A stretch of DNA of 40,962 nt from an uncultured Succinivibrio sp. (GTDB lineage: Bacteria; Pseudomonadota; Gammaproteobacteria; Enterobacterales; Succinivibrionaceae), in assembly GCA_934218695.1 (NCBI GenBank), contig CAKQDA010000016.1, forward strand, positions 1 through 40,962. Reading direction: 5' to 3'. Position numbers and translations under genes: made by a program. The notes beneath the pieces are model-generated. The model worked only from the letters and a program-made list of their open reading frames with translations, was not told the origin of the DNA and did not search any database. Below are positions 34,526-40,962 of this stretch, one piece after another (within the stretch, counting starts at the first letter, position 1; each line of letters starts with the position of its first letter).

Positions 34526-35827
34526 ATGCCTAATAATGTGATTGTGCTTGGTACACAATGGGGCGACGAAGGTAAAGGTAAAGTCGCTGATTTATTAACT
34601 TCAAAGGCTAACATAGTAGTTCGCAGCCAGGGTGGCAATAATGCAGGTCACACCTTAGTTGTAGGCGATAAGAAAGTAGTTGTTCGTCTGGTTCCTTCAG
34701 GAATTTTACACAAAACATGCCTGTGCCTTATAGGTTCTGGTGTGGTTGTAAACCCTGGTGCTCTTTTCGAGGAAATCGAAGAGCTTAACAGAGCTGGAGT
34801 TGAAGACGTAGAAAAGAGAATTAAGGTCTCAGGTGCTAGTGCCCTGCTCTTACCAGTTCATCCTGCAATTGACAGAGGTGCTGAGAAGCTCCGCGGTAAG
34901 AATGCCATCGGTACAACCGGCCGCGGTATCGGTCCTTGCTATGAGGACAAGGTTGCCAGAAGAGGCGTTCGTGTAGGCGATCTGTACGATATGGAGAACT
35001 TCAAGGTTCGCTTGAAGAGCCTTCTGGACTACAGAAACTTTATGTTAAAGAATTACTACAACGAGCCTGAAGTTTCATATGAGTCTGTTCTCTCATATAT
35101 TGAAAGCATCCGCGACCGTTTACTGGCTATGGTTGCCGATGTATCAGAGATCCTCTCTGAAGGTCGCAAGTCAAACAAGAAGATCCTGTTTGAGGGTGCT
35201 CAGGGTACATTCCTTGATATCGATTATGGTACATATCCTTTTGTTACCTCTTCAAACACAGTTGCAGGTGGCTGTGTAACAGGTTCAGGCGCAGGTCCTC
35301 TGGATATAGATTATGTTCTGGGAATTGCTAAAGTTTACACCACCCGTGTGGGTGGCGGTCCATACCCTACAGAGTTAAATGATGAAGTAGGTGAGGGGAT
35401 CCGTAAGCGCGGTGCCGAGTTTGGTGCTGTAACTGGTCGTCCACGCCGTACCGGCTGGTATGATGCTGTGGCAATGCGTCGTGCTGTAACCATCAATTCA
35501 CTGACAGGTCTTGCTCTAATGAAGATGGATGTGCTCGATGGTATGGACGAGGTTAAGATCTGTACAGCTTACAGAATGAAGGACGGTTCAGTCCGTCAGC
35601 TGCCTCCTCTGTCAGCTCATGAGTATGAAGGTATTACTCCTGTATATGAGTCAATGCCTGGCTGGAAAGAATCAACCTTTGGTGTAACCAAGTGGGAAGA
35701 TTTACCTGTTAATGCACAGAAATACATCAGACGCCTTGAAGAACTGTCTGGTGCCAAGGTTGCAATTTTATCAACAGGTCCTGAAAGAGATCAGACAATT
35801 TATCTTGATGATCCTTTTTCAAACTAA
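34526..35827 (+). CDS. purA: Adenylosuccinate synthetase
   Basis: A 433-residue enzyme that joins aspartate to IMP using GTP, the first committed step to AMP. The signature G-T-Q-W-G-D-E-G-K-G-K (9-19, catalytic Asp14) and its fixed partners G-N-N-A-G-H-T, G-T-T-G-R-G-I-G-P, G-A-Q-G-T and T-G-R-P-R-R-T-G-W are all present. GAGGAA precedes the ATG. It lies directly after hflC, as in E. coli apart from the small genes there, and is followed by a terminator. Confidence 0.97.
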   Translation: MPNNVIVLGTQWGDEGKGKVADLLTSKANIVVRSQGGNNAGHTLVVGDKKVVVRLVPSGILHKTCLCLIGSGVVVNPGALFEEIEELNRAGVEDVEKRIKVSGASALLLPVHPAIDRGAEKLRGKNAIGTTGRGIGPCYEDKVARRGVRVGDLYDMENFKVRLKSLLDYRNFMLKNYYNEPEVSYESVLSYIESIRDRLLAMVADVSEILSEGRKSNKKILFEGAQGTFLDIDYGTYPFVTSSNTVAGGCVTGSGAGPLDIDYVLGIAKVYTTRVGGGPYPTELNDEVGEGIRKRGAEFGAVTGRPRRTGWYDAVAMRRAVTINSLTGLALMKMDVLDGMDEVKICTAYRMKDGSVRQLPPLSAHEYEGITPVYESMPGWKESTFGVTKWEDLPVNAQKYIRRLEELSGAKVAILSTGPERDQTIYLDDPFSN

Positions 35828-35852
35828 CCTGAAATAACACAATCTGAATAAG

Positions 35853-35884
35853 AAGGCCTTCTCAGTGATGACTAGGCCTTTTTT
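35853..35884 (+). terminator. Intrinsic terminator after purA
   Basis: AAGGCCT (35853-35859) pairs with AGGCCTT (35874-35880), with an inner AGT/ACT, followed by TTTT. It starts 26 bp past the purA stop. Confidence 0.7.
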
Positions 35885-35909
35885 GTAAGTAAAGAGTAAG
35901 AGACAGAAT

Positions 35910-36320
35910 ATGATTAAAGATATTGTAAAAGACGAAGAGTTTTTAAAGATACCAGGTGTTAAAGCTACTGTAAAAGATAAGCAGGTAGCCATTGATTTAC
36001 TTGATACACTAGAACACCACAGTGACTCGTGCGTAGGTCTTGCAGCCAATATGATAGGACATTCGCTTAACATTATTGCGGTAAATATCCATCAGACTCT
36101 GGTCGTCATGTACAATCCTGTGATTGTGGAGAAGCATGATCCGTATGAGACAGAGGAAGGCTGTCTGTCGCTCGATGGTGTAAGAAAGACTACTCGTTAC
36201 AAGAGTATTGTGGTTGAGTATGAAGATCACAAGTTCAAAAAGAAGTCCAAGAAACTGTCAGGATTCTCGGCTCAGATAGTTCAGCATGAAGTTGACCATC
36301 TTCACGGCATAATTATTTAA
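35910..36320 (+). CDS. Peptide-deformylase-like protein with altered motif 1
   Basis: 136 residues of the peptide deformylase fold, the metalloenzyme that removes N-formyl from new proteins. Motif 2 is E-E-G-C-L-S (metal ligand C85) and motif 3 is Q-H-E-V-D-H (H126, E127, H130), so the metal site is complete. Motif 1, normally G-x-G-x-A-A-x-Q, reads V-G-L-A-A-N-M, with M48 where the active-site Gln should be. Short deformylase-like proteins with N-M-I-G are, as I recall, common in Firmicutes, so the gene may be acquired. It is probably a second deformylase or a related hydrolase, since the usual def-fmt pair is not here. The ribosome site is weak. Confidence 0.75.
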   Translation: MIKDIVKDEEFLKIPGVKATVKDKQVAIDLLDTLEHHSDSCVGLAANMIGHSLNIIAVNIHQTLVVMYNPVIVEKHDPYETEEGCLSLDGVRKTTRYKSIVVEYEDHKFKKKSKKLSGFSAQIVQHEVDHLHGIII

Positions 36321-36352
36321 AAGGTGAGTAACTGTTCAGACCTCCTAGGTTC

Positions 36353-36583
36353 TTGAAAAAATTTAACATCCCCTGGCTTTTACTGACAGAGCGTGATGTT
36401 TACAATGTAAAAACAAAGACAAAAGTCTCAGGGTGTTTTAGAAGTATTAAAGGAGCTCAGGACAACCTCAAAATAATGTCTTTCATCAGTACCGGAAACA
36501 AGCATGGTATTAACGCATTTGATGCTTTAATTGCTGCTTTTTCAAGTAATGCTGAAATTATTCTAGGTGAGGGTTCTGAATAG
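36353..36583 (+). pseudogene. IS66-family transposase C-terminal relic
   Basis: The translation carries the C-terminal hallmark of IS66 transposases: E-R-D-V-Y-N-V-K-T-K-T-K-V-S-G-C-F-R-S, then G-A-Q, I-M-S-F-I-S-T-G and K-H-G-I-N-A-F-D-A-L. The catalytic and zinc parts are absent, and the usual N-N-x-A-E-R-D entry is damaged (L-L-L-T-E-R-D), so only about 70 codons remain. No other transposase frame or clear terminal inverted repeat is seen around it. It lies between the deformylase-like gene and ispB. Confidence 0.8.
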
Positions 36584-36706
36584 TTACTATTTTTTTAATG
36601 ATCACCAGGAGCGTGCTGACTTACAGAAAAGCTATGCAGAAATCTTCTGGATATCAATATCTGTCATTTACTACAGTAACTGAGAACTGTTTTTTTATTT
36701 ACGAGT

Positions 36707-37678
36707 CTACCTAGTTCTGTTAGCCGCTTTTGTTGCAAGTTCAATCAGCATCTCTTTATATGGAGAGTCTTCTATAACCTCAAGGGCTTTCTTGGCTCTT
36801 TCAACTGCCTGAGATGCGAATTTGCGACATAAGGCCAAAGAGTCTGTTTCTCTGATAAAGGAGAGCACCTTTTCTAGATCACAATCCCTGATTGCCTTTT
36901 GAAGACCTTTTTTGTCATGAGTGTTCTTAAGTGCCAGAATTAAAGGTAAGGTGATCCTTCCGTCTTCAAGATCTTCACCTACAGATTTGCCAAGGGTTTT
37001 AGTGTCAGAAGAGTAGTCAAGAATATCGTCTGCTACCTGAAAGGCTATTCCCAGCTGCTTACCATACTCTTTAAACGCTTCAACAATGCTGTCTGGTGCT
37101 TTTTCCAGAACAGCGATTCCTGATGTTGTAAGTTCAAACAGTGCACCTGTTTTACAGTAAATGGTATGTTCATAATCGGCAATAGAGATGTTTAAATCGC
37201 CCTGATTGTGCAGCTGATTGATTTCACCCATTACCAGAGCGGCCAGAGTTTCGTTTACTAAAGCGAAAAGTTTTGGCTCATTTACATCATGCAGACAGAA
37301 AAAGCAGCGGGTAAATAAATAGTCTCCTGCCAGAACTGCTGCATGATTGCCTTCAGTATCGTTTAAAGTACTTACACCGCGACGTATTGTAGCTTTGTCG
37401 ATGACATCGTCATGAACTAGGGTAGCTGTATGAAGAAGCTCTGTTGCTGAGGCAAACTTGAGCATTCTTTCGTAATTGTCTGAAGCTTTAGTCTGAGAGT
37501 TTAAGGCTCGCCAGGAGAGGACTGATAATCTGGGTCTGATTCTTTTGCCCCCCGCATTAACAACGTGCTGACACATTGCATTGACATTAGCCTCGTAGGC
37601 AGAGCCTGACAGAAGTGTAGATAGGATTTCTTCGACTTTTTCCAGATCGTTTTTAATTTCATTATCAATTGTATGCAT
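36707..37678 (-). CDS. ispB: Octaprenyl diphosphate synthase
   Basis: A trans-polyprenyl synthase that makes the quinone side chain from farnesyl and isopentenyl diphosphate. Both aspartate-rich motifs are intact, D-D-V-I-D (90-94) and D-D-I-L-D (217-221), with G-G-K-R-I-R-P and G-K-x-x-G-E-D-L-E-D-G. The ATG at 37678 has GTGAGAG upstream and gives 323 residues, the E. coli length; the frame continues upstream without conserved sequence. It is divergent from rplU, the standard gammaproteobacterial layout. The minus-strand promoter must lie in 37679-37880. Confidence 0.95.
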   Translation of the reverse strand: MHTIDNEIKNDLEKVEEILSTLLSGSAYEANVNAMCQHVVNAGGKRIRPRLSVLSWRALNSQTKASDNYERMLKFASATELLHTATLVHDDVIDKATIRRGVSTLNDTEGNHAAVLAGDYLFTRCFFCLHDVNEPKLFALVNETLAALVMGEINQLHNQGDLNISIADYEHTIYCKTGALFELTTSGIAVLEKAPDSIVEAFKEYGKQLGIAFQVADDILDYSSDTKTLGKSVGEDLEDGRITLPLILALKNTHDKKGLQKAIRDCDLEKVLSFIRETDSLALCRKFASQAVERAKKALEVIEDSPYKEMLIELATKAANRTR

Positions 37679-37880
37679 GCTATAACTCTCACAAGACTGT
37701 GTAATTGTAACATTTAATAGAGAGTGAATAATGTAAGAACTAAAAAAATCTTGAAATTGCACTAAATAAGCTTTAAAATTCATACCGCTTTTTGTAGGTC
37801 GATTAATGCATTGAACAGCATGTATTAATGAAAAAGCATAATCTAGAGTCAATTAATAAGTGTAAGTCTTGAGAGAGAAC

Positions 37881-37909
37881 TTGCAATTTACTTATTTTGT
37901 CTGTAAAAT
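37881..37909 (+). promoter_or_regulatory. Sigma-70 promoter of rplU-rpmA
   Basis: TTGCAA (37881-37886) and TAAAAT (37904-37909) are separated by 17 bp. The likely transcription start is near 37916, giving a leader of about 75 bases before rplU. Confidence 0.75.
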
Positions 37910-37923
37910 AATGACCCATTATC

Positions 37924-37972
37924 GCCCCCAAGTGGGCACAGTTTTAATTGATTGCGGGAGCAGAACTCCTGC
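37924..37972 (+). promoter_or_regulatory. Structured rplU mRNA leader
   Basis: Two hairpins lie between promoter and gene: GCCC-CCAAGT-GGGC (37924-37937) and a 7-bp GCGGGAG-CAGAA-CTCCTGC (37954-37972, one G-T pair). The second ends 19 bp before the start codon. The placement suits autogenous control by a ribosomal protein (inference). Confidence 0.5.
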
Positions 37973-37991
37973 ATTTACCCGGAGTTTGAGC

Positions 37992-38303
37992 ATGTACGCA
38001 GTTATTTTTTGCGGCGGCAAGCAGCACAAGGTTTCCGAGGGCGACGTGCTAAGCGTTGAGCTACTCGATGCCCAGGCTGGCAGCGATATCGAACTAGACA
38101 AAGTTCTATTAGTATCAGATGGCACCAATATCAAGGTTGGCGCTCCATATTTAGATGGTGCAAAGGTTACCGCTAAGGTTCTAGGCGCACACGGTGGCGA
38201 GAAAGTTAAGATTGTTAAGTTCCGTCGTCGTAAGCACCACCAGAAGGTTACTGGCCATCGTCAGTGGTTTACCGATTTACAGATTACTGGTATTCAGCAG
38301 TAA
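37992..38303 (+). CDS. rplU: 50S ribosomal protein L21
   Basis: 103 residues, equal to E. coli L21. The conserved elements are M-Y-A-V-I-x-x-G-G-K-Q-H-K-V, G-A-P, and the C-terminal [19 protein letters not shown]. The ATG at 37992 is preceded by CGGAG at good spacing. The frame opens upstream at 37869, but that segment contains the promoter and leader, so it is not translated. Cotranscribed with rpmA, 21 bp downstream. Confidence 0.97.
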   Translation: MYAVIFCGGKQHKVSEGDVLSVELLDAQAGSDIELDKVLLVSDGTNIKVGAPYLDGAKVTAKVLGAHGGEKVKIVKFRRRKHHQKVTGHRQWFTDLQITGIQQ

Positions 38304-38324
38304 TTAGTTAGGAGAAAGGAATAA

Positions 38325-38588
38325 ATGGCACACAAGAAAGCTGGTGGTTCCGTTCGTAACGGCCGCGATTCCAATGCTCAGCGTTTAGGCGTTAAAGCTT
38401 ACGCTGGTGAGACTGTATCAGCAGGCAGCATCATTGTTCGTCAGCGCGGTACACACTTCCACGCAGGTGCAAACGTTGGTTTAGCAAAGGATGATTCATT
38501 ATTTGCTAAGGCAAACGGTAAGGTTACCTTCGTAACTCGTGGCGCTAAGGGCCGCAAGTTTGTTGAGATCGTTGAGACTCAGCAGTAA
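38325..38588 (+). CDS. rpmA: 50S ribosomal protein L27
   Basis: 87 residues, close to the usual 85. The N-terminal M-A-H-K-K-A-G-G-S that reaches toward the peptidyl-transferase centre is present and starts directly, without the cleaved Firmicutes extension. [14 protein letters not shown] and F-H-A-G-A-N-V-G follow. GGAGAAAGGA precedes the ATG. Codon use is strongly biased, as expected of a ribosomal protein gene. Confidence 0.97.
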   Translation: MAHKKAGGSVRNGRDSNAQRLGVKAYAGETVSAGSIIVRQRGTHFHAGANVGLAKDDSLFAKANGKVTFVTRGAKGRKFVEIVETQQ

Positions 38589-38609
38589 TACCAGAATTGG
38601 TTTACAATT

Positions 38610-38636
38610 AAAGGGCTCGCAGATGCGGGCCTTTTT
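38610..38636 (+). terminator. Intrinsic terminator after rpmA
   Basis: An 11-bp stem (AAAGGGCTCGC paired with GCGGGCCTTTT, three G-T pairs, AGAT loop) ends in a T-run, 22 bp past the rpmA stop. Confidence 0.8.
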
Positions 38637-38674
38637 AGTCTGTACAGACTTTTTTTATCAGTATATTTAATTAA

Positions 38675-39865
<1,191 letters not shown>

Positions 39866-39867
39866 CC

Positions 39868-40350
39868 ATGGCAGATATTCAGATTATAGTAGCGATCGCA
39901 AAGAACTTTGTCATTGGCAATAAAGGTCAGATCCCATGGCATTTGTCTGAAGATCTGAAACACTTTAAGGAAATAACTACAGGTCATCCTGTAGTTATGG
40001 GCAGAAGAACTTTTGAATCTATAGGTCGTGTTCTTCCAAACAGAATGAATATCATGGTAAGTTCAACCTTTGATAAAGAGGTTGAAGGTCTTACTGTTGT
40101 AAAATCACTGGATGAAGCAATCTCTCTTGCAGGTGACAAGACTCTGATGGTTATAGGCGGTGCCCGTATGTATGCAGAAGCTCTGCCCCTTGCATCTACT
40201 TTACACCTGACAACAATTGATAAGGAATTTTCTGGGGACACTAAATTCCCTGATTTTACAGAATATCCTTTTGAATTAAAGGATGATGTCGCCTTTCATT
40301 CAGACAAGTGTGATTTTGATTATCATTTTCAGACCTGGGTAAAAAAATAA
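39868..40350 (+). CDS. folA: Dihydrofolate reductase
   Basis: A 160-residue enzyme that reduces dihydrofolate to tetrahydrofolate with NADPH. It has I-V-A-I-A-K-N-F-V-I-G, I-P-W-H-L-S-E-D-L-K-H-F-K (the acidic active-site position D/E is the E-D pair), V-V-M-G-R-R-T-F-E-S-I-G and M-V-I-G-G-A-R-M-Y near the cofactor site. The length is normal for chromosomal FolA. It starts 2 bp after obgE and is surely cotranscribed. I see nothing that marks it as a mobile trimethoprim-resistant type. Confidence 0.95.
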   Translation: MADIQIIVAIAKNFVIGNKGQIPWHLSEDLKHFKEITTGHPVVMGRRTFESIGRVLPNRMNIMVSSTFDKEVEGLTVVKSLDEAISLAGDKTLMVIGGARMYAEALPLASTLHLTTIDKEFSGDTKFPDFTEYPFELKDDVAFHSDKCDFDYHFQTWVKK

Positions 40351-40357
40351 AATCCAA

Positions 40358-40405
40358 AAGGCTCTGCGTATGCAAAGTAAAAAAATGCGTACAGGAGCCT
40401 TATTT
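40358..40405 (+). terminator. Terminator-like hairpin after folA
   Basis: AAGGCTC (40358-40364) pairs with GAGCCTT (40395-40401), followed by ATTT. The 30-base loop is long and the T tract poor, so support is moderate. Confidence 0.4.
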
Positions 40406-40648
40406 CACACCACTCCATTCTCTTCATGTAGTACTCGGATATAAGGTCATTGCTATTTTGGGCATTAAGCCGTTTTCAAATGGACAGTTGCTGATCTTTA
40501 GGTAAGGATTTAGCTTAATTAAGCAGTAAACAGTCAGGTAATTCCGTATATTCCAGAACACGTACTGTATTCACGATTTACAGTAAAAAAGAAGAAATCT
40601 CTATAATTTGCCTATATAATCAAAGAAGATCTTGAGGAGATAAAAGAT
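40406..40648. other. Intergenic region before the AAA-ATPase-like gene
   Basis: No gene is seen. TATAAT occurs twice (40602-40607 and 40615-40620); a TTTACA at 40577-40582 is 19 bp from the first, a weak promoter for the gene at 40649. The 12-bp palindrome GCTTAATTAAGC lies at 40513-40524. Confidence 0.45.
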
Positions 40649-40962
40649 ATGATGAAATCAATAAGTGTTTCGGGGTCATTTAAGGATTTTACAAATGACA
40701 ATTTTATCTATATTGATAAAACTGAAATTATCTTTAATCTTCTAAAAAAACAGAAAAAAGTTTTTATCTCCCGTCCCCGCAGATTTGGTAAATCATTAAC
40801 CTTAGATACCATAGGAACATTATTTGAAAAAGGTGTAGAGCCTTATTTTAAAGATACTTGGATTTATGATAAATGGGATGAGCCAACCTATCCTGTATTA
40901 AGATTGAACTTTCTCGAATATCCTGTAACAGATTTATGTCAGTTCAAAAGGCAGTTGACAGA
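40649..40962 (+). CDS. AAA-ATPase-like/PD-(D/E)XK (DUF1703) protein, 5' fragment
   Basis: The first 104 codons of a gene that runs off the window. It starts at ATG 40649 with GAGGAGA upstream and has the family's opening: F-I-Y-I-D-K-T-E-I-I, then F-I-S-R-P-R-R-F-G-K-S-L-T-L (residues 39-52), a Walker-A variant, and V-L-R-L-N-F. Full-length relatives are around 500-600 residues, with an N-terminal ATPase domain and a C-terminal PD-(D/E)XK nuclease domain. They occur in many copies in gut bacteria; their function is not established. It is intact as far as seen, unlike the relic at 4275-4803. Confidence 0.88.
   Translation, partial: MMKSISVSGSFKDFTNDNFIYIDKTEIIFNLLKKQKKVFISRPRRFGKSLTLDTIGTLFEKGVEPYFKDTWIYDKWDEPTYPVLRLNFLEYPVTDLCQFKRQLT

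Noticed and set aside
37679..37852. A 58-residue N-terminal extension of IspB
   Set aside because: The ATG at 37678 has a ribosome site and gives the standard 323 residues; the extension is unconserved.
37869..37991. A 41-residue N-terminal extension of L21
   Set aside because: This segment contains the -35/-10 promoter and leader hairpins, and L21 from 37992 has exactly the family length.

Overview
The window looks like chromosome from a gut-type anaerobic gammaproteobacterium, most likely of the Succinivibrionaceae. The basis is gene content and order: nnrE/D-tsaE-amiB-mutL-miaA, then hfq-hflX-hflK-hflC-purA, and rplU-rpmA-obgE with a divergent ispB are gammaproteobacterial arrangements. 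BspA-like surface repeats and AAA-ATPase/PD-(D/E)XK proteins are typical of gut bacteria. The genus is inference; no rRNA or tRNA gene is present to settle it.

Layout. 1-620: 3' end of a DUF285/BspA-like repeat protein. 725-6221: a catabolic island with a Tat-exported solute-binding protein, an APH-fold kinase, a short-chain dehydrogenase and, beyond a decayed nuclease gene, a class-III PLP enzyme that resembles ethanolamine-phosphate/phosphohydroxylysine phospho-lyases. I read it as uptake and phosphorylation of an amino alcohol followed by elimination of phosphate and ammonia. Both arms share an operator-like motif. 6464-7932: tatABC. 8305-10612: prmA and a membrane protein that looks like a glucose-type PTS EIIC-EIIB without its phospho-cysteine. 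10962-14722: recJ, a polyphosphate-glucokinase-like ROK protein, a 0.7-kb gene-free stretch and an unknown small protein. 14803-21757: the nnr-tsaE-amiB-mutL-miaA operon.

21766-30268 is an accessory block of about 8.5 kb between miaA and hfq, which are usually adjacent in enterobacteria. It carries a secreted carboxylesterase, a DUF2786 protein, a sugar porter with an unusual periplasmic insert, a LacI regulator, a PfkB sugar kinase and an orphan sugar-binding protein. The porter/LacI gap holds three palindromic operator-like sites. 30548-35827: hfq-hflX-hflK-hflC-purA. 35910-36583: a peptide-deformylase-like gene and an IS66 relic. 36707-40350: ispB (minus), then rplU-rpmA, obgE and folA. 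The window ends inside an AAA-ATPase-like gene of the family whose C-terminal remnant decays at 4275-4803.

Many starts are GTG or TTG. Where possible I chose starts by Shine-Dalgarno position and family length. All functions are recognised from sequence alone; no search was run.
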